Source: Siphonodentalium dalli (lineage: Eukaryota; Mollusca; Scaphopoda; Gadilida; Siphonodentaliidae). From it: a stretch of DNA of 64,000 nt. Position numbers and translations under genes: made by a program. How positions within the stretch are numbered: the stretch's first letter is position 1; each line of letters opens with the position of its first letter. The notes beneath the pieces are model-generated. The model made no database searches. It was not told the DNA's origin and worked only from the letters and a program-made list of their open reading frames with translations. This document shows positions 1 through 11,998 of the stretch, one piece after another. The stretch lies in NCBI GenBank assembly GCA_032622095.1, contig CP136064.1:254264484-254328483 (forward strand), in the 5' to 3' direction.

Positions 1-831
1 GACATTCTAGGTATGGGGAAATGGGGGGGGGGGGTCGAACAAAATAAAACCAATTTCGATGAAAAAGCTGTATATTGAACTAATTTCGCCAATGTCACTT
101 CGTTTTCTCACACATAAATTAATACAAAGTATATGTTTGCAGAATGTCCTGCTATTGGGCTGAACAATATAGTAAGTGGTCACACACCTCCATGCAACTT
201 ACATGTATGTTGCGGCTGGAGAAACATTATAAAACATTGACGAAATGAGTTCTATATACGCACGGATGCGGTGACGCGCCCCCCCCCCCCCCACCAAAGT
301 GGTTGCAAGTTTCAACCCTAACACACCATCATGCAGTTGGAGATTTCTCATCGAAAACAGGTTGCAAATCATTTCATAGTTTAATATTTGGTGTAAACAA
401 TATTTATAGTGGTGTGAAATTGGTCGTGACTAAATTGGCATCAGTTGGAAATTCCTAACCTTACAGTTGTGCCCGGTTAGCTATTAGAAATTTCCAACAG
501 GTGGATAGAGGGTGCAAATAGAACAGTGTTCAAAGAGGTGCAGTTATAAATTCCAATTACACCTCAACGGAGACATTCTAGACACATCCCTATAAATACG
601 TTTTAAATATAACTTTGCTCACCGCAAGTCTGATATAGATGGGTCAGCTCTCTTATCTTCAAATATCTGTTCCAGATACTATCGCAGAATTGGACGTTTC
701 ACAGTTGACCGTCCATGAGGTTAATTCGATAGAATGACTTGTAAACTGGCGAGTTCATATTAATCCCGTGCAACAAATTTAATTAATCGTCCCGTTATCA
801 CTGGGTTTATGAATACATCGTCTAAATTGGA
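1..831. other. No gene seen; short G/C homopolymers and a weak dispersed-repeat relic
   Basis: There is a G run near 25-34 and a C run near 280-292. Between about 295 and 560 the sequence repeatedly carries paired motifs such as TTGGAAATT and AATTTCCAAC. They resemble the repeat family seen better at 18.15-18.5, 33.8-34.3 and 41.5-42.25 kb, but here they are too diverged to delimit. No reading frame looks coding. Confidence 0.5.
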
Positions 832-988
832 TAGATCATCTCACTCGTAAGATGACCGGCCCGCGTCTTGTTTGGGAGTGATAAACCCTACTCACTCGCG
901 CTCCGCGCTCGTGAGTAGAGTTTATCAATCTCAAAACAAGACGCACGCCGGCCGTCTTAATTATAAAGACACTCGTTGAGATGATCTA
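832..988. mobile_element. Palindromic MITE, 157 bp
   Basis: The segment folds on itself. It starts TAGATCATCTCA and ends with the reverse complement TGAGATGATCTA. Inner arms also match: ACCGGCCCGCGTCTTG on the left against CAAGACGCACGCCGGC on the right, and ACTCACTCGCG against CGCTCGTGAGT around the apex near 900. It has no coding capacity. It is a non-autonomous foldback-type DNA element. The terminal TA could be target duplication or element end. The superfamily is not determined. Confidence 0.75.
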
Positions 989-1864
989 GCCAAAACTTAG
1001 ACCGAGGATTAAGCTGGTGTGTTTATAATCGCCACCATGTCTGGACATATTTGGGGGGGGGCAATTTTTCGCCATTTACAATATATTTTCGCCACTACCG
1101 CCAGCGAGAACACTGAATGGAAACCATTATTATGTTCATATAAGTCAATATTTTTTCTTCGAAGTGAATGAATTTCTGATATAGGACCTGTTGGTGGAAT
1201 TAATTCTGATAAATTATTCGCAAGCCTTATCATTTTAATTCGAAACTGGTAATTTTGCGATATTTTCGCTATCAGTTGCCAGTTGATAAGAATGGTATCT
1301 AAAAATGTGATGATCTAAACTTAAGGTTATCAAAAGTAAACAATGACCATATGCAATAAAGTATATCATATACCAAATTGAACATGGTGGTGACGCCCTA
1401 TTGTTTGTGCATTTATGAAGGGATAGCATTTAAGACTAAGGCATTAGGGTTGGCGGCATATGAGACCACCAATAAAAAATAGACAGAAAAATTACACTTT
1501 TTCAATTACCTTGACCTTAATGGTTGACCTTGACCATATATGTCATATTGGCCCAGTTCATTTGATGGACCGTTGATTGCACTATGAGTTCATATCATTT
1601 ATTCAAACACAAATCTAATTGTTTTCACTTTTCCCCAAATATTTTATGCCGTTACCATGGAAACCAGAAATTCTCATGAACCATGACCCGCAGTCCGGGC
1701 ACCCCCCTCAAAAATTGTTTCCCATATCCCATTTTACATATCGGCAAAGTTTCATGCTTTAATCCGGTCTGTCACGATTTTGCTAAATGTTGACCCTAAA
1801 CGACTGGGCTAAATCTAATTGTGCGATTTAAAGACTCCGCATTGCTGTCGTTTGGATGAAAGAT
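989..1864. other. No gene seen
   Basis: Only short frames occur. A run of Gs lies near 1051-1058. Two close TTGACCTT motifs at about 1508-1540 resemble the nuclear-receptor-like half sites abundant in the Helitrons at 58-59 kb. No splice-bounded coding frame was recognised. Confidence 0.4.
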
Positions 1865-3060
1865 TGTGGGAGGGGCACTCAATTTGATAAGAATGGGTTT
1901 AGTCGCCGATTTCCACCACACATATACCATATCATCCCCATGGTATGATGAGTATAATGGTGTGGCTTAAATCTGTCAAAAGTGGCATCATTCGAGTCAG
2001 GGTTGAACTGAAAGGCAGAGGGGCACCAAAATTGATACGCAATGATTTTAGCGCCAATTTCCACCAAAGTGATACGCATTCTTATCCATAATACGAGGAG
2101 TTTGATCGTGTGATTTAAAGACGCCATGTTGGTCTGTTTGGGTGAGAGATGGGGGTTAGTGGGCACTAAATTTAACAAACGTATCAATAATCATCTCCAT
2201 GATATCAGGAGTCTAATTGTGTGGTTTAAGGATATCAAAAGCTGTCACAAGCTGGGCCATTCGAGGCATGATGGATAGAGGGTGAGAGGAGCACACAAAA
2301 GATGAACAATATGTTTAGCGCTGATTTTCACCAGATTGATACATATTCTCCTTGATACGAGAAAACTAATCCTGTGGTTTAGATACGCAAAATTGGTGCG
2401 TTTGGATTAACTATAGACGAATTCTGTACAATGCTCTGTAGCGATATTATGGGAAATCTAGCCTAATCGAAAGCAACTGTTAAGTCGGAATAATCGTATT
2501 GTCTTTCTGTTAAAATGAGAGATATGGAGGCCCTAAATTTGATATGAATTTGGTTACTGGCCAATTTTATACAAAAACTTATACAAAATCACCCACACGG
2601 TATGAGGAGTCTAATGGGGTGGCTTAAAGCTGTCAAAAGTGGCGTCATTCGAGTCAGGGGTGCACCGAACGAGAGAGGGGCCCCAACATTGATAGAAATA
2701 ATTTCCACCAAGTTAATGCACATTCTTCTCCATAATACAAGGAATCTAATTGTGTGATTTAAAGACGCTATATTGGTGTTGTGAGAGATGGTGTGGGGTG
2801 TGCACTAAATTTGATAACAAAACTGTTTGTCGCCGATTAGCACCAAACTTATAAATATTTATCTCCATGATATCAGGGGTCTACTTGTGTAGTTTAAAGA
2901 TGTCAAAAGTGGTGCAATTCGAGACAGGGGTCCATAGAGTGTGAGATAGACACAAACATTAATTATCATTATGTTTAGCGCCGATGTCCAGCAGACTGAT
3001 ACTTGTTCTTCTCCGTGATACGAAAAATCTAATCGTGTGGTTTAAATACTGCAAATTGTA
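1865..3060 (+). repeat. Diverged tandem array, about eight units of 120-150 bp
   Basis: Units recur with a shared order of motifs: GCACTAAATTTGATAA, then CGCCGATTTCCACCA, then TGATACGAGGAGTCTAAT or close variants, then GTGTGGTTTAAAGA, then a segment like GTCATTCGAGTCAGGG in alternate units. Starts are near 1876, 2023, 2162, 2291, 2529, 2681, 2802 and 2949. Units differ by many substitutions and small indels, so the array is old. It may be the internal repeat of the Helitron whose 3' end lies at 3552, but I could not trace that element's 5' end. Confidence 0.7.
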
Positions 3061-3514
3061 AACTGAGAATAATTAGCCAGTATATAGCACAATGAACAGA
3101 GTAGCACCTGGTCATTTCTTTAAACACCTGTATCTTCATGGATATATGATAACCAGGTGCTCTCAAAATCTTAGTCAAACCCAATATATTGATTGATACA
3201 TGTCTCTATGTAAAACCCAATTGTCGTCTTTTATTTTTGCGAACTAATGTGTTTATGATGTTCATGTTATAACATCTGAAGTATACGCAGTTGAAAATTA
3301 ATAAATAGTTCTTTATTGGTGGGACTGATTAATCGCGATAAACAAAATGACAATCGCTCCGATCCGACAAGGTGAGCTACTACTTATATTCCGTGTGTAA
3401 GAATCATGTTTTGTCATGCTATTTGGATATATAATTTATGAGAATATTTGTAACGCTTTGAACAAGAGTATCCTCTATTCCCACCATATATCCATAATAT
3501 GCAGAGCGTTTCAC
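3061..3514. other. AT-rich DNA between the tandem array and a Helitron end
   Basis: No coding frame was found. The segment could be the 3' part of the Helitron ending at 3552. No internal hallmark was seen. Confidence 0.3.
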
Positions 3515-3552
3515 ATCACTTTAACACGGGCAACGCCGGGTAACCCTGCTAG
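3515..3552 (+). mobile_element. Helitron 3' terminus
   Basis: The stretch GGGCAACGCCGGGT followed ten bases later by CTAG and then a T matches the GC-rich hairpin plus CTRR terminus of many animal non-autonomous Helitrons, which insert between A and T. Only the 3' end is recognised. The 5' TC terminus and total length are unknown. Confidence 0.65.
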
Positions 3553-5264
3553 TATATACATCATTGGGGGGTGTGGGTTACTATGATTACTCTCACAGAG
3601 GGGGAGCCTGTCTTGGCGCGAGCTCGATCTTCAGCCAACAAAATAACTTGCTTTGACTCGTTCGATTCTGCGCGTGGTTGAAGAAGAGAAAATCATGGCC
3701 GCGAACTCCGAGGCGGAAGCTATCAATAAATGTAAATGAGGCGATGTTACCATTATATCAACACACTCCAATGAAGTTCTTCGCAAAATTAACGTATTCA
3801 AAAATAAGATGAAGACTAAACGGTATATTCTCAGGGCTTGTGGAAGTATTCCAATACGACAGTATCAAATAGACAATTCCAAAGTTATTTATAAGTTTTA
3901 TGATGCAACTTTTACCTCTCATAAAAAGTATTATTCATTGTATTTGGTGCTGTAATTACGTATCCCCTCTAAACTAAACTTACTGAGCCTGGAACTCACT
4001 CTATGAGGCTCCCGAGCCGTCAGCGCTCGTAAGAGTTCGCGACAGTAACCAGGAAGTTAAATATGAGATTCGTCGATTGTGCTATTTGTCATGTCTAACA
4101 AACAGCAGTGGGCCACTTGGTAACATGCTTGGGAGATCAATTGTGTATCCAAGAAGTAGGTGAATGCTCATACTCAACTTCGTGATTTAGAAGTTTCATT
4201 TGCTGGGGAGGATGACTATGTTTGCATGTTTTTATCTCTGGTTGATTCTAGCAGGCGTCTTAGTTCCTGGGACATTACTCGCATTATACGAAGGTACAAA
4301 CTTACACCACACACGTATTTCATGTGATCGATCTACATGACTTCTAAAAGTTAGCTCACCTCTGGATGTGTGGGTGCGCACTGAGCAGACTATTGCGTGT
4401 GGTTAACCATCGTTTAAGCAGCTATATTTCGTTATTGCATTGACATTTTATTGTTGGAGAAAATACCGTAAAGAGGGTTGATTTCAATAGGAAATGATAC
4501 AACATTACTCGTAGAAACTGCCGATCAGTGTTAGCAGTGATCCACTGACCGTGACACTCGAATCGAGTAATTTGTGTTGGATCATTGTTGGGGTTCATCG
4601 TCATTTCATCTGTTATTTTGTCAGCTTTATTGGTAGACGATATATCTTGAGAAAATAATAGATACAATTATCTAACTGTTGACTGTATGTCACATTCAAA
4701 TCAATTAATGTCAGCGGTCGCTTAATAATTGCAAATGTAGATCATGTGAAGAAAATCGCGGGCTGTCGACGCTCAAGTCTGCGTTTTATGTGACATTTAA
4801 TGATTTAATGCACGTATTGAAAGGTAGTTCAGGTATTTATGGACATATCTCGATACCGGGAAAAATCTAAATCGAATACCATTATGTGTATTTTGGGCAC
4901 AAACAGTCATGTGACTTTAAGCCATTGAAGAGAATCGTAATATTCAATACACAAAACAAATTGAACCCGGTTTAAGGAAATGTTTAGGTTTAAACTGGTG
5001 TTTGACATATGTAATGTTTCTTTGTCAATAATTATAACACTGCAAACATTTGCCAACCCGACGGGAAATATGAAGACACCCTTATAAAAGCATTGATCCT
5101 GTCCGGCATGGTGTGTTGCTTCAACCGTGTATTGAATGAACAAATAAATTCAAACTATAAAGTATATATACATGTATATATCGGCCGTCTTTCTTTACTT
5201 GTTCATACCATTATTACGTACTCTACTATATTATTAACGGTCATTGTGAAAACAAGTTAATTGT
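3553..5264. other. No gene seen
   Basis: I scanned both strands. There are only short frames without domain signatures or paired splice signals. A minus-strand frame at 4422-4667 shows nothing recognisable. Confidence 0.4.
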
Positions 5265-5266
5265 TA

Positions 5267-5634
5267 CCCTGTGCCAATGCATTCTCTTATATATGCGAGT
5301 CGATCATAGGTCGCCTCGCATATATAAGAGAATGCATTGGCCTAATAATTTTTTACAATTTTAATATTTTGTTCTTGTATTCTTTAACAAGTTTATAATT
5401 TCACCCATACAGAGCCCCAGACAAACATGAGCAGACGACACTCTTCTATATGCTTATATATATGTGTGGTGCTCCCTGCAGGGTAATGGATGTGTTTTAT
5501 TTTATGTCCTAAAAATTGTAAGAAACATTTATTTAAAAAAAATGATAAAAAATTGTTAGGCCAATGCATTATCTTATAAATGCGAGGCGTCCTATGGTCG
5601 ATTCGCATATATACGAGAATTCATTGGCACAGGG
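5267..5634. mobile_element. TA-flanked MITE with self-palindromic terminal repeats
   Basis: The element begins CCCTGTGCCAATGCATT and ends AATTCATTGGCACAGGG, with TA on each side. Each terminal repeat of about 70 bp is itself a hairpin: ATTCTCTTATATATGCGA is followed by its complement around a centre like GATCATAGGTCGCC. The middle is AT-rich and non-coding. TA target sites suggest the Tc1/mariner group, as inference. A 5'-truncated relative lies at 45800-45990. Confidence 0.8.
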
Positions 5635-5636
5635 TA

Positions 5637-7172
5637 AAAAAATCCCGACTTACGACAAATTGTTAATCGCCACTGTAGATGTAAAGGCAGGTTGTAGGTA
5701 TCAGGGTATCATATACGTTTTGAATGGCAAAGTAAGCAGGGACTACAATGCTCGTAACCTCTTGTGAGAATATAGTTCCAAGTTGACAAGCTAATAAACA
5801 CAATGTTTGTTATATTTTCACAAATCTGTTATATTATGTGACATCTGTGATATTATTTGCTTAAACAATCCTATCATAAATTTCAATAGCTTTTTGTATA
5901 TACTTTCGCAATTCCCTCAGGTTTCATATCCCTTCGCCAGGTGACAGTACTAACATACTGAGTTTCCGCAGGGGTGTACGGGGGTAGAATTGTTGACAAA
6001 TTTATAAAGCTCTAACTTTCTGATAGTATTCTTATCGACAGAATCATGGTATAAACAACATACACAAATAGTGTTTCTGACTACCAAATTTACACCACTC
6101 GTGCGTAAATTATAAATCCCACTCGCGGTGTTAATTTGGTACTCAGAACCACTACGTGTGTGTTATATAACATGTATGTCTGAACATCTGCAGTCATACA
6201 ACTCCGATTCTACAAGAACGAAACATTTCAAATGAGAAATCTGAGAGCATGTGACCACCCAATTTCCCCGAATTAATATACAAACACATATTGTGCTATA
6301 ATATATTCGGCTTGCATGAAAGGAGAAAATAATTTCTATTTAATTATTCAGAAATACACTAAGAACGTGATGTCTAATGTTTAGCTGTTAACAGAAAACT
6401 TGCTCAGGTTAAAATCCGCAAGGTACTCTTACAGTTTATCTATAAGTGTATATAGTGTATACTTTCAATACGATTCTTGTACGATCAGAACAGTTTCACA
6501 TCTTAAAAACTGCATGTTTACAAATCGGACTACACTTGAACAAATCAAACTATATACAAATAAAACTGTGTGTACCTATCTAAACAAAACCTACCGTGAC
6601 GTAAATATCGGCCCAAATTAATAGACAGTCTCACACATATGCATGTAGGTTCCAATTCATAAAAACTGTTTCTATATGAAAAAAACTCTTCAGGCTTATG
6701 CAAACTAGATTCTGAAGATATTGAATAACACTGATATTCCGACATTGTGATATACATTTACCTCAACTGCGAGCGACCCGCAAAAATAAACTGAACTTTA
6801 TATGCGTGAGCTTCCTATCTCGGGAAACGATAGGCCCCTTCAAGCTGAACTCTGAATTATGCTGAATATATTTGGGCATTACTGATATTCTGATATATTT
6901 GCTATCCAACAGATACAACATGAACACGCCCAATAAAAAGAACAACACTTTGGTATGCGCGGACTTGTCCTAAAATAACGAACACAGTCATCAATTCCAT
7001 ATATCTTGGCTACCGACTACATTTATAGTAACCAATCAATATTTAACTAAGTACACATACAAACAAAAACAGCTTTCAGCCCTGAGATTTTAGTCGTTTC
7101 TTTGATCAATATTTGGTCTTACGTTAAGTGTGACGCCAAATGCATCTCGAACAAATCTGCATTGAAAGCAGT
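5637..7172. other. No gene seen
   Basis: AT-rich DNA with several 60-75 codon frames on both strands. None has a recognisable domain, and overlapping open frames on opposite strands suggest chance. Confidence 0.4.
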
Positions 7173-7213
<41 letters not shown>

Positions 7214-7752
7214 CGGAAAAAAATTTCAGGCACGTATGGCATTTTTTCCCTTTCGATCATTTTTTGTACCCACCCACCCCCACCGCCAAATTATTTTCCG
7301 TTTTCGGCAGTTTTTTCCGACCATTTTTTGACACCCACCCCCCTTTTAACACTAAAACAGAGATTTGCGGGGGGAAATTCACTGTAAACAGCTGTATATG
7401 AATTTCTGTGCATACTATTTATCATGGATGTTAACATGGACATGTAAATAGGAATGAGTAATTTTGAGGTCATTCGGCCAAAAAAACATGGCTGCCAGCG
7501 GCCATCTTGGATTTCAAAATTTGCAACAAAATACAACACGATAACTGCCTGCAGTCAGTTTACCAGTTAGAATTACATTATTTCTCTCATTCAAACTGAT
7601 TCAAAGTGGTTTTGAAGCCCAACTCATTGCCAAAACACTAAAAACAAGCAGGAATTTTTTTTTTTAGTTGCGGAAAAAATTGCTTGTTGGTGGCTTTGAC
7701 CACCCACCCACCCCGGCATACGTGCCGGAAGAAATTTTTTCACCCCCCCCCC
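7173..7752 (+). mobile_element. Inverted-repeat element bounded by poly-G and poly-C tracts, copy 1
   Basis: The element starts with about 40 Gs (7173-7212) and ends with about 10 Cs (7743-7752). Inside these tracts the ends are inverted repeats: AAAAAAATTTCAGGCACGTATG on the left is mirrored by CATACGTGCCGGAAGAAATT on the right. The interior holds CAAAATGG-type motifs and the phrase CATCTTGGATTTCAAAATTT, shared with copy 2 at 23907-24711 in the opposite orientation. The 63-99 codon frames here, with glycine runs, are artefacts of the G tract. Superfamily unknown. Confidence 0.7.
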
Positions 7753-8345
7753 TGTTGAAAGCGGAATACACAAACAAGGTTATCCGCAATTACAAACTTA
7801 TAGTACATTGCGATACCTCCCGATGTAATGTTTGTAGAAACAATACTGATTCTAGCCTGACCAATGAAAACCCTCATATATATTAAGAAACGATATTCAT
7901 CATTATAACTCTGCATCATCTCTCCTGCAACTACTACGAATTACTCATCCAAAAGCGTACGGTATACTACTCACATTGTGCGTATATATTTGTATTTATA
8001 TAATCACACTTTTATAACCTCGTCTGCGCCATACATTTCGCCAGGGGTTGTCAGAATTACAGTCCTCGAGTTTACAACACACCCTTGATATATACTGCAT
8101 TGCTCGTCCTCTATTATAAGTGTCTGTATCACCATATATATATAAACACTAAACAATCAATCAATTAATCAATCGTGGACTCTGAATATGATACCAACTG
8201 AAAATTGTTATGTGTCTATACAAGTATGGATATGATAACCAATTCTGATAATAGCATATATTCTGCTAATCTTGATAGTTACTACATCATGTTTGCGAAT
8301 GCCTCACAAGCAAGAAAACATCAGCTCTATGAACACTTACAGGGT
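7753..8345. other. No gene seen
   Basis: AT-rich, no coding signature. Short ATCAATCA runs occur near 8152-8172. Confidence 0.4.
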
Positions 8346-8561
8346 GAAGGAAACCCTCAACAAATCAGGCCGTTAATATGTTTAATATATCAAACATGAG
8401 AAGGAAACCCTCAACATATCAGGCCGTTAATATGTTTAGTATATCAATCATGAGAAGGAAACCCTCAACATATCAGGCCGTTAATATGTTTAGTATATCA
8501 ATCATGAGAAGGAAACCCTCAACATATCAGGCCGTTAATATGTTTAGTATATCAAGCATGG
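8346..8561 (+). repeat. Four tandem 54-bp units
   Basis: Units start at 8346, 8400, 8454 and 8508, each beginning GAAGGAAACCCTCAACA and containing CAGGCCGTTAATATG. The last three differ by only one or two bases; the first is slightly more diverged. Because 54 is a multiple of three, an open frame of repeated 18-residue blocks results. I see no reason to call it a gene. Confidence 0.9.
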
Positions 8562-8999
8562 TGCGATAAAACACCTCTCATTTCTCAGTTATGCTCAAAC
8601 ACAACTACCGCTAATTACGGCGCGTCCATATTTATACGATCATGATGTCACGGCATCACTTCGCGTTACTCATCCTCTATTCTGATATAAAGGCTATCAC
8701 ACTAACATCATTTTGGCGTGTTTGTTTGTTATTCTGCGAAAACACCAACCATCACTGCCTATTGAAGACAACTTACATGTATTATATTATAATATAAAAT
8801 GGTCGCATAACATTTGAATGTGACAATCTCGGCCAAACTCACACGACTTATTTACGTGAAAATATGACAACCTAAACAATCTTTCGCGAACTAAACTATA
8901 ATTTATTCACAACAGATAATCACAAACATTCAATCTGCTGTTTTATTTATTTTCTTATCTAAAAACAGACTATCGTACGCGATAGAATTTAGCGCTAAA
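8562..8999. other. No gene seen
   Basis: No coding frame or repeat was recognised between the 54-bp array and the 5' end of LINE A. Confidence 0.4.
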
Positions 9000-9006
9000 C
9001 AACCAA

Positions 9007-10886
9007 GTGAGGCCATATCCCCAGATATACAGAGACTTCCAGGATATTCTTGGGGATTTCTCGCTCACACAAATGGTTACTGATAACACAAGGGATAACA
9101 ACATACTTGATCTCATCTTAACTAACAATATCGAACTAATCAATAGCACAAGCACATATTCCGGCATATCAGATCATGAGTTTGTCTCCTTAGTTGCAAA
9201 TTTAAACCCAGTCAGGAACAAACAAAAACCCAGGATTATTCACCTCTATAATAAAGCAGACTGGGAAAACTTCAGGCTTTTTACTGCAACAGAACTTTGT
9301 TCCATATATCCAAGTCATAGCAAATCTGTTGAAGACATTTGGACAATATTGAAAACAACATTAGAGAAAGGCATCTCAAAATTTGTCCCCACAAAAATGA
9401 TCACACCAAGGAGATCACTACCATGGATCACATCAGGGATAAAAAGACTTATACATGACAGTGCATACCGACAAATGAAAAAGACCTCAAATAACCATCT
9501 AAAACAGAAACACAGAAGTCTTAAAATGCTGGTCAAAAAGAAACTGAAACTGGCACATGAATCCTATGTTGAAAACATCCTTGAAATTGACAAAAATATC
9601 CATGAAGACCACAATGAAAGAAATTACAAGTCATTCACCAAAAAGCTGTTCTCTTACATTAAAAGCACACAACAACAATCTCAAACAATAAACTCCATCA
9701 ATGACCCAACCACTGGCACTCTGAAAAACTCAAATGCCGAAATAGCCCAGGTGCTAAACAATCAATTTCAGTCAGTCTTTTCCCCACTAAACCCCCTTAC
9801 ATTGTCACAACATTGCCTGACGACCTTACGGAATAATACACATGATAACTATATCCAGTCAAATAGTCATGGCTATCCGACCATCAAGGAAATTAAAGTA
9901 AACGAATATGGTGTCCTTAAACAACTATCTGACCTCAAAACCAACAAAGCTGCCGGACCAGATAACCTTAATCCTGCCATTCTGACACAAATGCGTTACG
10001 AAATAGCTCCAGCCCTCACAATACTCATCCAGAAAACCCTTGACACTGGGACATTACCAAATGACTGGACAAAAGGCAATGTAGTTCCAATATTTAAAAA
10101 GGGAGATAAAACCGACCCCTCAAACTACAGGCCAATCACCTCAACATGTAGCATGTGTAAGATTGCAGAGCATATAATTGCATCTCATATAAGTACACAC
10201 TTCAAAACCCATAACATCCTGTATGACTTACAACATGGCTTTCGTGAACGCCGGTCCTGCGAAACACAATTAGTACAACTTATTTCAACCTTGTTGGAAA
10301 CCTTTTTGCAGGACACCAAACTGACTTAATACTGTTAGATTTTAGCAAAGCTTTTGATAAAGTCAACCACATAAAGCTACTCTACAAATTAAATGAACAC
10401 GGCATCAGAGGCCCAATCTTAAACTGGATTAGATCCTTCCTATATGGCCGCAGACAAGTAGTTGTCCTGGAAGGGGAAACCTCAGCTTCAGTCCCTGTCA
10501 CCTCAGGGGTGCCGCAGGGCTTATCCTGTGCCCCCTACTGTTTCTACTGTATATTAATGACCTCCCTGACGAATTAATATCACAAACCAGACTTTTTGCA
10601 GATGACACAGCCATATATATAACCATCAAAAGCCCCTCAGATCACAACACTCTACAAACCGATCTAATTAAATTGGAGGAATGGGAAAGAAAATGGGATA
10701 TGTCGTTCAATCCGGGAAAATGCCAAGTATTAACAGTGGCTCGCAAGAAAAACCCAGTTTACCATCAATACATCTTGCATGGGCAAATCTTGCAACATAA
10801 CAGCACAGCCCGCTATCTCGGGGTTGACCTAACCACAAACATGTCATTCAACGAACATATACATAAAATAACATCAAGTGCAAACC
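9007..10886 (+). pseudogene. LINE A ORF2, endonuclease tail and reverse transcriptase (broken)
   Basis: The product would be the endonuclease/reverse transcriptase that copies LINE RNA into the target site. The first 440 codons are open. Residues 53-60 contain the endonuclease C-terminal motif GISDHEFV; residues 314-320 (KAAGPDN) and 361-377 (PIFKKG to NYRPI) are reverse transcriptase finger motifs; HGFR follows at 410-413. The frame then breaks near 10310. The next frame carries DFSKAFDKV and GVPQG, breaks again near 10520, and resumes with LYINDLP and the catalytic FADDTA at about 10595-10612. Sequence like SFNPGKCQVL and ARYLGVDL follows. The endonuclease N-terminus is missing. It is certainly reverse transcriptase; the clade is less sure. 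Confidence 0.9.
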
Positions 10887-10900
10887 AAACTCTTGGATTC
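10887..10900 (+). repeat. Left 14-bp target-site duplication of LINE B
   Basis: AAACTCTTGGATTC here is repeated exactly at 11985-11998. The duplicated bases encode the TLGF residues of LINE A and occur once in an uninterrupted element. Confidence 0.9.
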
Positions 10901-11342
10901 TTTCTTACCATCTGCAATTACCGAATGGAACAAACTGTCAGAAACTACAAAGAGCAGCAGTACAATCGAAGACTTCAAAAAGGAACTGAACAGTGACAAT
11001 ATACGTCCACCTGCCTACTTTTATCATAGTAAATGTCGTAAATCTCATATCCTCCATACCCGGTTAAGATTGAACTGCAGCCACCTAAGTGGTGACCTGA
11101 CAGATAACCATGTAACAATTTCCCCCTTCTGTCTATGTGGGGAATTTGAGAAAACTTACCACTATCTCTTTGAATGTACATTTTATCAAGAGCCCAGAAG
11201 AGAACTATATGACTCCCTACCAAATGTTGCCTTATCTGAGAATACACTAATGCGGGGGTCAAGAGAGCTTAGTCTTCGCGAAAACAAACAAATATTTAAT
11301 GCAGTACAGACATATATTATGAGAACAAAAAGATTTCCATGA
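10901..11342 (+). pseudogene. LINE B ORF2 C-terminal fragment with Cys/His motif
   Basis: About 147 residues are open to a TGA stop at the end. The fragment starts with SAITEWNKL, typical of the tail after the reverse transcriptase thumb, and contains CLCGEFEKTYHYLFEC. The latter is a C-x-C-x7-H-x4-C arrangement of the kind found at the C-terminus of many Jockey-group ORF2 proteins, probably nucleic-acid binding. The catalytic domains are absent because of 5' truncation, so it has no start of its own and is not a gene. The longer frame starting at 10878 is a chance fusion with LINE A sequence. Confidence 0.85.
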
Positions 11343-11984
11343 TCTGTATGGGTAACAAATTGCTTTGGATTCCGGCCGCGTTATGCGGCAGCACGATGTT
11401 CTTCATTATATATGTAGTACTAAATGTCTTCCGATAACGATTATTTTGTAAGTTACTTTACTTGTCACTATCCTGTATATACATGAAATGATTCTACATG
11501 AAGAATGCAGCGATATTCACAGTGAACCCCATTGAAATAGGAATTGGCCATTGCGATTGACCCCCTCCCATGGAGCCTGACGCATGCATATTACTACGAG
11601 CATAATTTTCATCACGCAGCAACTAAATTATTGAAAACTCTGTCCCCTCTACTTTCTCACTCTCCCTCTCATTCTCTCTCTCTTCTCTCTCTCTCTGCCT
11701 CCTGCTATCCCTAACACTATCTTCCCGCTGTGTCCATCCCAACTTAAACTTAGTTACTTCTCCTTTAAAAAATATTATTTCTATTATTTCCCGTCTGATC
11801 GATACCCCTCCCTCACTTATTGGGGAAGGGGCATGTCGCCAAAGAGGAGAAGACTTCATATAAGCCCTCGGGCTTGTTGTCTGATCCTCATTTCCATACA
11901 TTATCTCTTATATGTTGTATATTTATGTCATTTGTGTATTATGTGTATTATGTTTGGATTTGGAAATAAAAATATGTTTACACT
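10901..11984 (+). mobile_element. LINE B: 5'-truncated LINE 3' end inserted into LINE A
   Basis: This 1084-bp insert lies between perfect 14-bp direct repeats. It carries the last part of a different LINE ORF2 and a 3' UTR ending near GGAAATAAAAATATGTTTA, which includes an AATAAA-like signal. Severe 5' truncation with a variable-length target duplication is the standard product of target-primed reverse transcription. The UTR contains a CT-rich microsatellite at about 11640-11700. Its reading frame is still open, so it is younger than LINE A. Confidence 0.9.
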
Positions 11985-11998
11985 AAACTCTTGGATTC
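11985..11998 (+). repeat. Right 14-bp target-site duplication of LINE B
   Basis: Exact copy of 10887-10900. LINE A resumes here in the frame TLGFLKRNIKNK. Confidence 0.9.

Noticed and set aside
7102-7401. Plus-strand frames with long glycine runs
   Set aside because: They arise from a ~40-base G tract at a transposon end; the second overlapping frame also gives glycine, and no homologous features follow.
8346-8561. CRISPR-like array of four 54-bp units
   Set aside because: Units are contiguous with no unique spacers, in a eukaryotic intron-bearing context; it is an ordinary tandem repeat.
10878-11342. Single 154-codon protein starting at 10878
   Set aside because: The first residues come from LINE A and the rest from LINE B; the fusion is created by the insertion junction.
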